Shown here piece after piece: positions 50,253 through 60,208 of a stretch of DNA of 64,000 nt. The first letter of the stretch is position 1. Each line of letters begins with the position of its first letter. This DNA is from Candidatus Gastranaerophilales bacterium (GTDB lineage Bacteria; Cyanobacteriota; Vampirovibrionia; Gastranaerophilales; Gastranaerophilaceae). The notes under the pieces were generated by a model. The model did not search any database, was not told the DNA's origin, and saw nothing but the letters and a program-made list of their open reading frames with translations. The position numbers and the translations under genes were made by a program. Location of the stretch: the NCBI GenBank assembly GCA_944325895.1, contig CALVCA010000001.1:1-64000 (forward strand). The letters run 5' to 3'.

Positions 50253-52397
50253 ATGACAATGCCAGAAACACACAAAACTCAATTGGAAATCGGCGGTAAA
50301 ACCGTAACAATTGAAACAGGGAAGTATGCACAGAGTACAAACGGTTCTGTTACCGTAAGATGCGGTGATACAATGTTATTTGTACATTGTGTGGTATCAA
50401 AAGAACCAAGAGTCGGGATAGATTTTTTCCCGCTATTGATAGATTATGAAGAAAGAATGTCTGCAATCGGACGTATTCCGGGCGGATACAACCGTTCTGA
50501 GGGCAAAGCAAGCGATAAAGCGATTTTGGTATCAAGATTAATCGACAGACCTATAAGACCGCTTTTCCCTAAAGGTTACAGAAACGATATACAAATAGTA
50601 GCACAATTATTCAGCTACGACCAGCAAAACCAGCCTGATACACTTGCAATGTTAGGTGCGTCTTTTGCATTAATGTTGTCAGGTGCTCCTTTTGAAGGTC
50701 CTATAGGAGCAGTCAGAGTTTCACGTGACGAGAACGGCCAAATGATTGCAAATCCTACCCACCAGCAGGCTGACAAATCAGATCTTGATATTGTCGTTGC
50801 AGGTACGCACGACAGCGTTATTATGGTTGAAGCAGGATGCAAATTCGTAACTGAAGACGATATTATGAATGCGGTTGAATTTGCACAAGCTGAGATCAAA
50901 AAACAATGTGAAGCTCAAGTTGCTTTTGCAAAAGAATGCGGAATTGAAAAAGAAGAATTTGTAAATCCGTACGATACAACAGAATTAAAGAAAATTATTG
51001 ACGAAACAGCACGTGATATGATATTTGATGCATATCATAATTTTGACAGAGAATACAGACAGAACAAATTAGAAGAAGCCAAGAAACTTGTTAAAGAAAA
51101 AATAGATGCTCTGCCTGAAGACCACTATATCAAACAAATTATTGAAGAAACAGGAATTGACTTTGTTGCAGAAGAATTTAAAAATGCAGAAAAGAAAATT
51201 ATGCGTACAATGATTTTGGATGAAGGTGTTCGTGCAGACGGCAGAAAACCGCATGATGTGCGTCCGATATGGTGTGAAGTAGGAGTTATTCCAAGGGCAC
51301 ACGGTTCAGCCGTATTTACGAGAGGTCAAACTCAAGTATTGTCTGTTGCGACACTTGCAGGTCCCGGAATGAAGCAGGAACTTGACGGTGTTGATCCCGA
51401 AACCGAAAAAACATATATGCACAAATACATATTCCCCGGATTTTCAGTCGGTGAAGTTAAACCTTTAAGAGGTCCCGGAAGACGTGAAGTAGGACACGGA
51501 AACTTGGCAGAACGTGCGAATGTTCCGGCATTACCTTCTCAAGAAGAATTTGGCTACACAATCAGAGTAACATCGGATGTTTTAGAATCAAACGGTTCAA
51601 CTTCAATGGCATCAACCTGCGGTTCTTCTATGGCATTGATGAATGCAGGTGTTCCCGTTAAATGCATGATAGGCGGTGTTGCAATGGGTATGATAACCGA
51701 AGAAGGCAAAGAGCCTGTAGTATTAACGGATATTCAAGGTATTGAAGACTTCTTGGGCGATATGGATTTTAAAGTAACCGGAAATGACACTGGTATTACT
51801 GCGTTACAAATGGATATGAAGGCAAAAGGGATTGCAAATGACACCTTACGCAGAGCCTTACAGCAAGCAAAAGAAGGAAGACTTCATATTTTAGGTGAAA
51901 TGAGAAAAGTAATTTCAGCACCTGCAGATCATCTGTCACCTTTTGCTCCGAGCATTACAACTATGACAATCGCAACAGAAGATATAGGAACTGTTATCGG
52001 ACCTGGAGGAAAACAAATCAGACAAATTATTGATGCATCAGGTGCAGAAATTGACATTCAGGATAACGGTGTTGTAACGATTACATCAAATGATCAAGAA
52101 GGTGCAGAAATTGCAAAAAGAATGATAAAAGAACTTACGTTCAAACCCGAAGTCGGCATGGTTATGAAAGGTAAAGTTGTAAGAATAATACCTATCGGAG
52201 CATTTGTTGAACTTTGCGGGGGCAAAGACGGTATGGTTCATATATCTCAAGTATGCAATGAAAGAATAGAAAAAATTGAACCGCACTTGAATATCGGTGA
52301 TGAAGTTGTCGTCAAAATTATTAAAATTGACGACAAAGGCAGGGTTAACCTGACGATTAAAGGTGTTACCGATGAAGAAAAAGCTCAATTAGCTTAA
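50253..52397 (+). CDS. pnp: Polyribonucleotide nucleotidyltransferase (PNPase)
   Basis: 714 residues from ATG 50253, with GGAAAGGA upstream (a TTG frame to 50193 is ignored). The first RNase PH domain has FFPLLIDYEERMSAIGRIPGGYNRSEGKASDKAILVSRLIDRPIRPLFP; the second has RADGRKPHDVRPIWCEVGVIPRAHGSAVFTRGQTQ. The KH domain (IGTVIGPGGKQIRQI) and S1 domain (GMVMKGKVVRIIPIGAFVEL...DGMVHISQV) close it. It degrades RNA 3' to 5' with phosphate. Confidence 0.97.
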   Translation: MTMPETHKTQLEIGGKTVTIETGKYAQSTNGSVTVRCGDTMLFVHCVVSKEPRVGIDFFPLLIDYEERMSAIGRIPGGYNRSEGKASDKAILVSRLIDRPIRPLFPKGYRNDIQIVAQLFSYDQQNQPDTLAMLGASFALMLSGAPFEGPIGAVRVSRDENGQMIANPTHQQADKSDLDIVVAGTHDSVIMVEAGCKFVTEDDIMNAVEFAQAEIKKQCEAQVAFAKECGIEKEEFVNPYDTTELKKIIDETARDMIFDAYHNFDREYRQNKLEEAKKLVKEKIDALPEDHYIKQIIEETGIDFVAEEFKNAEKKIMRTMILDEGVRADGRKPHDVRPIWCEVGVIPRAHGSAVFTRGQTQVLSVATLAGPGMKQELDGVDPETEKTYMHKYIFPGFSVGEVKPLRGPGRREVGHGNLAERANVPALPSQEEFGYTIRVTSDVLESNGSTSMASTCGSSMALMNAGVPVKCMIGGVAMGMITEEGKEPVVLTDIQGIEDFLGDMDFKVTGNDTGITALQMDMKAKGIANDTLRRALQQAKEGRLHILGEMRKVISAPADHLSPFAPSITTMTIATEDIGTVIGPGGKQIRQIIDASGAEIDIQDNGVVTITSNDQEGAEIAKRMIKELTFKPEVGMVMKGKVVRIIPIGAFVELCGGKDGMVHISQVCNERIEKIEPHLNIGDEVVVKIIKIDDKGRVNLTIKGVTDEEKAQLA

Positions 52398-52401
52398 AAA
52401 A

Positions 52402-52427
52402 AAATACCCTTCGGGGTATTTTTTTTA
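52402..52427. terminator. Bidirectional terminator between pnp and the 842-residue protein gene
   Basis: AATACCC/GGGTATT stem with a TTCG tetraloop (52403-52420), A-rich upstream and T8 downstream. Confidence 0.9.
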
Positions 52428-54953
52428 TTTATTATTTATAGATTTATTTAATAAAGCACGCCGTATATCGTCAAGACTGCTGTTTTCCGGCAGATTTTTT
52501 ATTCTGTTGTAAAAATCCGGATTATTTCTGCGTGACATTGCTTCTTGATATAAATGCATCATTCTGTTATAAAGATCTGCATTTATCGGTCGTATATTTT
52601 GTTTCATAAGATTTGTATCTAAAAAGCAATAAGCTTCAAATGCACTTCGGCTTCCTTCTTGCGACCATAAATCTGCCATGATTTTTTCAAGTTTCATATT
52701 AGTCAATGCTTCAGGTGTATTCTTTTCTAAAAAGTATCTCAAATAACCTTTTTCCGGTTTAACATACTTTTCTCTCAAAAATTCCGTAAATAATTTTCTT
52801 GTTTTCGGGTAGCTTCTGAAATAATTCATAGAAGTGTTCATAATCAAATACGCATCTGAATCTTTTTTTATTATTTCAAAATCATTAAAGTTTATAAGCT
52901 TGTCAGCTAATATACCGGTTATTTCTAAAACTTCCTTATTCGTCAAAGGATTTTTATAGATTTGCAGCTGATTGTTTATAAAATTTATATGATTTTGAGA
53001 AAAAGAAAATCCTAAAGTTTTCAACCTATCTGATATTTCGTCAGGATTCATATAAGATATCAGGCGGCTATCAAGCATATTTAGACTTTCAGTTACACCT
53101 TTTTCTATATCTTCTAAATTAATCGGGAAAGAATTATCTTTACGATTTCTTGGCAAAAGATTATTTTCAGCTAACTTATCAAATGCATTTTTAAGATTTG
53201 ACATTGTATCTTCGTAAAACAACGATAACGGAAAAGCATTCAATGCTTCTATCATTACTTCTTTTACAGTATCAACATAATCCGAATTTTTTTCAACAAA
53301 ATTTTGAAAAAGTGCATGGCTGATTTTACGGGTTTCATCTTCGCCAAAAAGCTTATCTTTATATGCATCCAATACTTTAATATCATCTTTGTTTAAATAC
53401 CTGACAATATTATTAGTTAAAAAGCCGGCATGATATATTGTTTGTATATTATTCAGATAACGTTCATTGATTTTATCATCATGGTAAAATGCTGAAACAA
53501 GATATTTATCCGTAAAAGCAGGATCTTTTTGTATATTTTTTTCAACCTTATTTACAAAATTTTTAGGCATGTGGCTGTATTTGTCTTCAAGTTTCATATG
53601 ATAAGCTTCACGCAAATCAGTTTTTAATTCAATTTCAAAATTATCATCTAATTTATAAACATTCTTTTTAACAACAGGTTTTACTTCAGGTTTATTGAAA
53701 TTATAAACAGGTTTTACAACAGTTTTTTCCTCAATTTTTTGACTGGCTGCTGCTTCCCGTTCAAGTCTTCTCAACTGACGATTTTTCTCATTTTTTTCGC
53801 TTATTTCCTGAGCTATTTCAATCAAAAGAGTTAAATCATCGCTTGTTCCGTCTTGACCGTAAGCTTTATCAAATTCACCTATTGTATCAATCATTGCTTT
53901 AGAATACTGATTTTTTAACATGTCGTGTTTTTTCCAAAATTTAGTCATAATTTCGGATTGTTTTTCTCTGTGAGATTGCAAAAATTCTTCATAATCAGGT
54001 GTACCATAGAGTTTTTCAAAGTAATCAGCCATAATACCTGCTAAATTTACTTTATCCTGAGCAATAGTAACGATTTCACTAAAATATTTATGTAACGGAG
54101 TATCTTCTATCGCAAGTTTTTGCTTTTGAATTAATGCAGCTTTTTCTTCAGGGGTAAGATTAGCATGCCAGTTAATCATAAATTCGGACATACGTTTTCT
54201 TTGCGTATAGTCCATAGTTTTCCTGGGCGGTTTTGGAGCCAGTTTTTCAACAACAGTTACGGGATGTTCAGTTCTCGGGATAAAAACATAAGGAAAATCT
54301 TCACGGGTTGCGGTAAAAGATTTCCAAAAACCGCTGTCAGGGAAATGTATACCGAATGCTTTCAAATCGGAATACTGTATATCGCTTAAGCCTTTATATG
54401 CAACGCTTATGTCCGAATGAAAATCTTTATTAATTTCTTTTAATGTTTTACCTTCCACATAGATTTTTTTAACAATATACATGCCCAAATCATTTTTACC
54501 GTTTTTAAAGAGTGTTTTATTTTCATAATCTTTATCGGCATTCATAAGTGCAAGTTCACCCAAAACACCTGTTCTTGCATTTTTGGATGGAGTTGAGTGC
54601 AAATCTTTAAATAACGGTTCCTCCGGATATGCTTGTTTAACCTGCTCAAGACTTGTCAGATATGCAATAGGACCGAACACTTCTTTCATAGCTTGTGCAG
54701 GCGGAATTGTACGTCTGAATTTAAAATTATCGGGGTTATAAATATATTTATGTAAAGTCTTTGGCATGCCGTTTTTATTAAAATCTTGTTCATAAAAATT
54801 TTCAGGGCTTCTAAATAATCTTGCTCCGAAAGAAACATTATAATCCTTATAAGCAGCCGGATTATACGAATAATTCACAACATTTTGAGATTTTTGCTTT
54901 ACATCATTTTTTAAATGAGACTGATAAGAAACAGGGGTAAATTGTATTTTCAT
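52425..54953 (-). CDS. Large lineage-specific protein with N-terminal VSFGA tag
   Basis: 842 residues from ATG 54953, with AAAGG upstream (a TTG two codons earlier is possible). The N-terminus has KIQFTP and, near residue 42, YNVSFGARLFRSP, the short hydrophobic-F-x-A/G tag shared with other unrecognised proteins here. No signal peptide or membrane helix. Residues 75-210 are mixed; 230-420 contain two MSEFMINWHANLTPEEKA / QSEIMTKFWKKHDML-type segments with W and basic residues; the remaining C-terminal part is helical. No enzyme motif recognised. Possibly secreted or effector-like, but only by its size, composition and tag. Confidence 0.7.
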   Translation of the reverse strand: MKIQFTPVSYQSHLKNDVKQKSQNVVNYSYNPAAYKDYNVSFGARLFRSPENFYEQDFNKNGMPKTLHKYIYNPDNFKFRRTIPPAQAMKEVFGPIAYLTSLEQVKQAYPEEPLFKDLHSTPSKNARTGVLGELALMNADKDYENKTLFKNGKNDLGMYIVKKIYVEGKTLKEINKDFHSDISVAYKGLSDIQYSDLKAFGIHFPDSGFWKSFTATREDFPYVFIPRTEHPVTVVEKLAPKPPRKTMDYTQRKRMSEFMINWHANLTPEEKAALIQKQKLAIEDTPLHKYFSEIVTIAQDKVNLAGIMADYFEKLYGTPDYEEFLQSHREKQSEIMTKFWKKHDMLKNQYSKAMIDTIGEFDKAYGQDGTSDDLTLLIEIAQEISEKNEKNRQLRRLEREAAASQKIEEKTVVKPVYNFNKPEVKPVVKKNVYKLDDNFEIELKTDLREAYHMKLEDKYSHMPKNFVNKVEKNIQKDPAFTDKYLVSAFYHDDKINERYLNNIQTIYHAGFLTNNIVRYLNKDDIKVLDAYKDKLFGEDETRKISHALFQNFVEKNSDYVDTVKEVMIEALNAFPLSLFYEDTMSNLKNAFDKLAENNLLPRNRKDNSFPINLEDIEKGVTESLNMLDSRLISYMNPDEISDRLKTLGFSFSQNHINFINNQLQIYKNPLTNKEVLEITGILADKLINFNDFEIIKKDSDAYLIMNTSMNYFRSYPKTRKLFTEFLREKYVKPEKGYLRYFLEKNTPEALTNMKLEKIMADLWSQEGSRSAFEAYCFLDTNLMKQNIRPINADLYNRMMHLYQEAMSRRNNPDFYNRIKNLPENSSLDDIRRALLNKSINNK

Positions 54954-55081
54954 AAGCAAACCTTTACTAATTTTTCACACAAAAGATATAAACATCAAAA
55001 AAAATTTTTTTGACACAAATTCCTGAAATATTAAAATCTTTTAACATTTTTATGCTAATATAGACATGGAAGGGGAAAAAT

Positions 55082-56131
55082 ATGTTTGATGTTATAACAA
55101 TCGGAAGTGCAACAATGGATGTATTTGTTGAAAGTGATGATGCAAATATAGTTTCAGTGTGTAAAAAGGATAAAAAAACAGAATTTATGAGCTACCCTTA
55201 CGGGGCAAAACTTGAGATAACAGCATTTGATTCACAAGTCGGAGGAGGCGGGGTTAATACAGCAGTAAACTTTGCAAACTTAGGATTAAAAACAAGTGCG
55301 ATTTTCAAAGTAGGCGATGACATTTATTCAAAAGGCATATTCAAATCTTTCGAAGATAAAAATGTTGATATTTCAAACTCAATACAAGATCCTGCCATCA
55401 GCACCGGATTTTCTATAATATTAACCAGTTTTGAAGGTGACAGAACAGTTTTGGCACATAGAGGTGCAAATGCGTTAATAAAAAAAGAAGAAATTAATTT
55501 TGATGCAATAAAAAATGCCAAACTTTTATATATCGCACCTCTAAACGGTGAAAGCAACAAAGTTCTTGATGACATAGTTAACTTTGCAAAAGCAAATAAC
55601 ACTTATGTATGTTTTAATGCAGGAACAACAAGCATTAAAAAAGGATTTAGCTACTTAAAACAAATTATTTCAACTGCACAAATCGTTGTAATGAATAAAG
55701 ATGAAGCTTCAATGGCAACCGGAATACAAATAAGACCCGATACAAGATTGGAAAAATTTTCGGATAAAATGATACATCCTGATTTACAGGAAATGTTTAA
55801 AAAGCTGAGAGTATCAGATTATCAGGTTATAGTTATAACCGACGGAAATAACGGTGCTTATGCCTATGACGGTACAAATTATTATCACTGTCCGATTTTT
55901 GACGGTCCCGTTGTATCGACTTTGGGAGCAGGTGATGCATTTGCTTCGACATTCTGTGCAGCACTTCAAAGAACAAATCGAAATTTAGGACGCTCTTTGA
56001 TGTATGCATCCGTTAATTCTGCAGGTGTTGTTTCAAAATTTGGTGCAACTCAAGGACTTTTGACTTTTGACGAAATTGAAAAAAGATTAGCTGACAATAT
56101 TGATTACCATTATGAAGTTATTGAAGGCTAG
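55082..56131 (+). CDS. PfkB/ribokinase-family carbohydrate or nucleoside kinase
   Basis: 349 residues with AAGGGGA upstream. ITIGSATMDVFV, the GGGGVNTAVNFANLGLKTSAIFKVGDD substrate site, and VSTLGAGDAFASTFCAAL (anion hole and catalytic Asp) are standard. A long insert between the first strands (residues 20-45) is unusual. The substrate (ribose, fructose-1-P, adenosine or other) cannot be decided. Convergent with the USP gene, overlapping by 14 nt. Confidence 0.88.
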   Translation: MFDVITIGSATMDVFVESDDANIVSVCKKDKKTEFMSYPYGAKLEITAFDSQVGGGGVNTAVNFANLGLKTSAIFKVGDDIYSKGIFKSFEDKNVDISNSIQDPAISTGFSIILTSFEGDRTVLAHRGANALIKKEEINFDAIKNAKLLYIAPLNGESNKVLDDIVNFAKANNTYVCFNAGTTSIKKGFSYLKQIISTAQIVVMNKDEASMATGIQIRPDTRLEKFSDKMIHPDLQEMFKKLRVSDYQVIVITDGNNGAYAYDGTNYYHCPIFDGPVVSTLGAGDAFASTFCAALQRTNRNLGRSLMYASVNSAGVVSKFGATQGLLTFDEIEKRLADNIDYHYEVIEG

Positions 56132-56978
56132 GGATTATTAATACATCGCTTTTTGTATTAACGGTAACACGTTTTGATACCGAATCAAGCAAAAACCTTT
56201 CCATTTTAGTTTTGCTGCGTGCTCCCATAATTATTAAATCAATTTCTTTTTCAAAAGCATAGTCCAAAATACTTTGTGCAGGTATTCCGCTCAAAACTTT
56301 ACTTTCTTTTACCGGTAAATTTTTATTGGTAATTAATGTTTTAGCTGCATTTAAAGATTTTTCGGAATATATTTGCTGCTGTGTTTGAATAGCCATCATC
56401 CAATTTGAATCAATAGTTCCGTCTAAAAATAACAAATCAGGTGTTTCCGTAACAGCACAGATATAAATATCTTTATTATCATATTGAATTAATTCACAAG
56501 CCTTATTAAAAGTTTTTTCAAAAATTTCAGTATCATCCGCCGTAAAAAGAATATTTTTAGCTTTATTCAAATTTTTTGAAATATATACCGGAATATCAGC
56601 AGCCTCCAAAATTTCTCTGGAAACTGATCCCAGCCATCTTTGCAGACCTTTTTTACCGTGTGAACCCATAATGACAATGTCATATGAATTATCACTCAAT
56701 TGCTCCAAAATACTTTCAACAACAGCACCGCAAAGCTTGATTTTTTCGCCGGCCGTCATTCCGCATTCTTCAATCATTTTAGCTGAATAATCCAATATAC
56801 TGTCGGCAATATTTCTGCAATTATTAACAAAACCCGCCGCTTCAATAACTGTTTCATCAGGCAAAAAACTCCAATCTATAACGCATATTGTATCAACCGT
56901 CGCTTTTGTGTAATGTGAAAAATTTTTTAATGCGTTAAAACTTATTTTTGAACCGTCAGTACAAAATAATGCTCTCAT
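56118..56978 (-). CDS. Tandem universal stress protein (two UspA domains)
   Basis: 286 residues. The first domain (1-142) ends with GSHGKKGLQRWLGSVSREIL and the second (143-286) with GARSKTKMERFLLDSVSKRV, both variants of the Gx2Gx9GS/T ATP-binding loop. Each has the usual N-terminal strand (ALFCTDGS, ILFTADD). Tandem USPs bind ATP and help survival under stress such as oxygen exposure. AGGAG precedes the start. Confidence 0.9.
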   Translation of the reverse strand: MRALFCTDGSKISFNALKNFSHYTKATVDTICVIDWSFLPDETVIEAAGFVNNCRNIADSILDYSAKMIEECGMTAGEKIKLCGAVVESILEQLSDNSYDIVIMGSHGKKGLQRWLGSVSREILEAADIPVYISKNLNKAKNILFTADDTEIFEKTFNKACELIQYDNKDIYICAVTETPDLLFLDGTIDSNWMMAIQTQQQIYSEKSLNAAKTLITNKNLPVKESKVLSGIPAQSILDYAFEKEIDLIIMGARSKTKMERFLLDSVSKRVTVNTKSDVLIIPSLQ

Positions 56979-57030
56979 ATTTTCTCCTTTTAAAAAAAAG
57001 ATAAATTATGTTAAGGAAAATTACATCCTC

Positions 57031-57059
57031 TTGTACGCTATAGTTTTTTCTGCTATTAT
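57031..57059 (+). promoter_or_regulatory. Promoter of the sigma factor operon
   Basis: TTGTAC (57031-57036), 17-nt spacer, TATTAT (57054-57059). Confidence 0.7.
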
Positions 57060-57078
57060 ATGAATATAAGGGATAATT

Positions 57079-57684
57079 ATGCCATCACAACAAAAAGTAA
57101 ACTTAAAAGAATACAAAGATATAGTAGAAATGATAGCTAAGGTCGAGTACCAAAAATTTTCAGACTCTCACCTTATTGAATTGCCCGAATTAATTAATAT
57201 CGGAAACCACACACTGTACATTTTATTTAAAAATCATAAACCTGAAAGCTTTAATAATGCTTATCTTTCAACGGCAATAAAATGGGCTATCAGAAATGAA
57301 GTCCGAAGACGCTACAAATGGTATTCACTGAAAAATAAAAAAATGTCAGAAACGGAATTTGATAACGAAATTCGTGAAGAAGTTTATAAAACTATATTAT
57401 CAATAGATGAAATGCAGGATGCGGAAGTTCCGCAGCAAATTAAATCAGAAGAAAGAAATCCCGAAGAATGTATTGAATTTTATGAATTAAAAAATGAAAT
57501 CTTGGAATCAATGAAAAAACTTTCAGAACGGGAAAGAGAACTTATAGAATATAAATTTTTTAAAGACAAAAAATTACGTGAAATGGCTGATGAATTCAAT
57601 ATATCCCAATCAAGAATTTCAAGAATTATACAGTCAGGACTTGACAAAATAAAAAAAGATTTGGCCAGGCAGGGGATAATATGA
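57079..57684 (+). CDS. Sigma-70-family RNA polymerase sigma factor
   Basis: 201 residues with AAGGGAT upstream. Residues 40-85 resemble region 2 (FNNAYLSTAIKWAIRNEVRRRYKW). The C-terminal region 4 is clear: MKKLSERERELIEYKFFKDKKLREMADEFNISQSRISRIIQSGLDKIKK, with a helix-turn-helix for -35 recognition. Region 3 is reduced and acidic. It is an alternative sigma factor of the FliA/SigB-like size. Its stop overlaps the gcvPB start (ATGA), so metabolic and regulatory genes are coupled. Confidence 0.88.
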   Translation: MPSQQKVNLKEYKDIVEMIAKVEYQKFSDSHLIELPELINIGNHTLYILFKNHKPESFNNAYLSTAIKWAIRNEVRRRYKWYSLKNKKMSETEFDNEIREEVYKTILSIDEMQDAEVPQQIKSEERNPEECIEFYELKNEILESMKKLSERERELIEYKFFKDKKLREMADEFNISQSRISRIIQSGLDKIKKDLARQGII

Positions 57685-59090
57685 AGACTATATTTGAAAA
57701 AAGCAATGGTTCTGATGGTATAAACCTTACAGATGAGCCTTGTGATTTATCTTTTATAGATAAAGAATTTATAAGAACAGAAAAAATAGGATTGCCTCAA
57801 ATTGGAGAGCTTGAAGTTATGAGGCATTATAAAGAGCTTTCTGACAGAAATTTCTGTATAGAAAAAGGCTTTTATCCCTTAGGCTCTTGTACAATGAAAT
57901 ACAATCCGAAAGTAAACGAATTTCTTGCCTCGCTTGAAGGATTTCAAAATCTTCATCCGTTATCCGAAGATTCTCAAGGTACTTTGGAATTAATGTATAA
58001 TTTGCAAGAATTGCTTAAAAAAATAACAGGTATGGATGCTGTAACCTTGCAGCCGGCAGCGGGTGCACACGGTGAATTAACAGGCATGATGATCATTAAA
58101 AAATATTTTGAAGGCAAAAACAGAACAAAAGTTATAATTCCCGACTCTGCACACGGTACTAACCCCGCAAGTGCTAAAATGTGCGGTTTCGATATCATTG
58201 AAATTAAATCTAACGAAAAAGGTCAGGTTGATTTAGACGCATTAAAGGCTGTGCTTGATGAATCAGTAGCTGCTATAATGATGACTAATCCGAATACACT
58301 GGGCATTTTTGAAGAAAATGTTTTGGAAATTTCAAAACTAATGCATGATAACGGCTCGCTTTTATATTATGACGGAGCTAATTTTAATGCCATAATGGGC
58401 TATACAAATCCGAAATTAATGGGCTTTGACGTTGTACACCTGAACTTACATAAAACCATGGCAACGCCTCACGGCGGCGGAGGTCCCGGGGCAGGGCCGG
58501 TGTGTGTTACGGAACAACTTAAAAGTTATCTTCCGGCTCCTATTGTTGATTTTGACGGCAAAAAATATTTTAGAAATTATAATATTGAAAATTCTATTGG
58601 TGCCGTGAAAAGTTTTTACGGCAATTTCGGCGTACTCATAAAAGCTTATGCATACATTTTAATGATGGGCAAAAATTTGAAATATGCTTCAGAGAATGCT
58701 GTTTTAAATGCTAATTATTTAAAAGAAAAACTTAAGCATATACTAAAATTGCCGTATGACGTGCCTTGCATGCACGAATTTGTTCTTTCCGCCGAAGATT
58801 TAAAAAAAGAAAAAAATGTTTCCGCATTAAATATTGCAAAAGGCTTAATGGATGAAAATACACATCCGCCCACCATATATTTCCCGCTAATTGTACACGA
58901 AGCAATGATGATTGAGCCTACTGAATCGGAAACTAAAGAAAAAATGGATGAATTTATAAATGTAATGACCAAAATTGTACAAGAAACATCGCATGAAAAA
59001 CTTGCCAATGCACCTTACACAACTCCGGTAAAACGTGTTGATGAAACGCTTGCGGCAAGACATCCCGATTTAAATGGAATTGGATTATGA
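57681..59090 (+). CDS. gcvPB: Glycine dehydrogenase (decarboxylating) subunit 2
   Basis: 469 residues. FYPLGSCTMKYNPKVNEFLASLEGFQNLHPL, VTLQPAAGAHGELTGMMIIKKYF, DSAHGTNPASAKMCGF and NLHKTMATPHGGGGPGAGPV (PLP Lys) mark the C-terminal half of the split P-protein. It needs GcvPA, GcvH, GcvT and a lipoamide dehydrogenase to cleave glycine to CO2, NH3 and methylene-THF; none is adjacent. ATGA overlaps occur at both ends. Confidence 0.95.
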   Translation: MKTIFEKSNGSDGINLTDEPCDLSFIDKEFIRTEKIGLPQIGELEVMRHYKELSDRNFCIEKGFYPLGSCTMKYNPKVNEFLASLEGFQNLHPLSEDSQGTLELMYNLQELLKKITGMDAVTLQPAAGAHGELTGMMIIKKYFEGKNRTKVIIPDSAHGTNPASAKMCGFDIIEIKSNEKGQVDLDALKAVLDESVAAIMMTNPNTLGIFEENVLEISKLMHDNGSLLYYDGANFNAIMGYTNPKLMGFDVVHLNLHKTMATPHGGGGPGAGPVCVTEQLKSYLPAPIVDFDGKKYFRNYNIENSIGAVKSFYGNFGVLIKAYAYILMMGKNLKYASENAVLNANYLKEKLKHILKLPYDVPCMHEFVLSAEDLKKEKNVSALNIAKGLMDENTHPPTIYFPLIVHEAMMIEPTESETKEKMDEFINVMTKIVQETSHEKLANAPYTTPVKRVDETLAARHPDLNGIGL

Positions 59091-60208
59091 AAAAAGAAAT
59101 AAAAGTATCTTTTCCCCATATGGGACTAATATATGTAGCCTGGTCGGCAGCATTACGCAAAGTTGGTGTAGAGCCTTATATACCGCCATATACAAGCAAA
59201 AAAACATTATCTTTAGGCACAAAACACTCACCGGAGGCTATTTGTCTGCCGTATAAACTTATTTTAGGCAATTTTGTTGAAGCACTTGAAGGCGGTGCGG
59301 ATTATGTTGCTATGATTACATCTCCGGGTATATGCAGACTCGGCGAATACGGCAAATGCATTAAAAATGCATTACACGATTTGGGTTATGATGCAAGATA
59401 CATAGAACTGCAGCTTTATGACGGAATTAACGGGATGTACAGGTTTTTAAAAGAATTAACCGGCAAAAATAAACCGTTTACGTTTATAAACGCAATTATT
59501 TTGGCTATCAGAAAAGTATTTTTGGTAGATGATTTGGAAACAAAACTTGCCTATTTGCGAGCAAGAGAAATAAAACAAGGAGATGCGGAAAAAGCGTTTA
59601 ACAAAGCGTTAAAAATTGTTGAACAGGAAGATTCACAATTCGGGCTGAAACGAGCTAAAAAACTAGCTTTTAAAGAAATGGACAAAGTAAAAATAGATAA
59701 AAACAGAGAAGTTTTGAATGTTGATATAACCGGCGAAATTTTTCTTGTTTGTGACCCGTTTTCAAATCAAAATATTGAAAAAGAACTGGGCAGAATGGGA
59801 GTTCAAGTCAGAAAAAGCCTTACGGTCAGCAGCTTTTTAAAAGATGCAATTATACCGAAAATGTTTAAAAAAGGCGAAACACACCTGCAGCGTGCAAACA
59901 GGCTTGCAAAACCTTATCTTATGCGTGACATAGGCGGCGATGCACTGGAATCAATTTCAGACGTTGCTTATGCAGATGAACGTGGCATTGACGGCATAAT
60001 TCACATAAGTCCGTTTACATGCATGCCTGAAATTATGTCGCAAAATATCTTTCCGGCAATGAGAGAAAATTGTAAAATACCGATTTTACCTCTGATAATG
60101 GACGAACAAACCGGTAAGGCAGGCTATTTAACAAGATTAGAAGCTTTTGTAGACTTAATGAGAAGACGTAAAAGGAAAAAGGCTTTAGAGGAGACGCAGA
60201 ATTGCTAG
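59087..60208 (+). CDS. 2-hydroxyacyl-CoA dehydratase/activase-related protein (DUF2229)
   Basis: 373 residues. It matches the stand-alone DUF2229 group related to CoA-dehydratase activases. Candidate Fe-S ligands are conserved Cys in SPEAICLPYKLILGN, TSPGICRLGEYGKC and HISPFTCMPEIM, and FPHMGLIY/LPLIMDEQTG are other family marks. The ATPase domain of the full activase is not present. The reaction is unknown. It is tied by overlaps to gcvPB and the following membrane protein. Confidence 0.82.
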   Translation: MKKEIKVSFPHMGLIYVAWSAALRKVGVEPYIPPYTSKKTLSLGTKHSPEAICLPYKLILGNFVEALEGGADYVAMITSPGICRLGEYGKCIKNALHDLGYDARYIELQLYDGINGMYRFLKELTGKNKPFTFINAIILAIRKVFLVDDLETKLAYLRAREIKQGDAEKAFNKALKIVEQEDSQFGLKRAKKLAFKEMDKVKIDKNREVLNVDITGEIFLVCDPFSNQNIEKELGRMGVQVRKSLTVSSFLKDAIIPKMFKKGETHLQRANRLAKPYLMRDIGGDALESISDVAYADERGIDGIIHISPFTCMPEIMSQNIFPAMRENCKIPILPLIMDEQTGKAGYLTRLEAFVDLMRRRKRKKALEETQNC

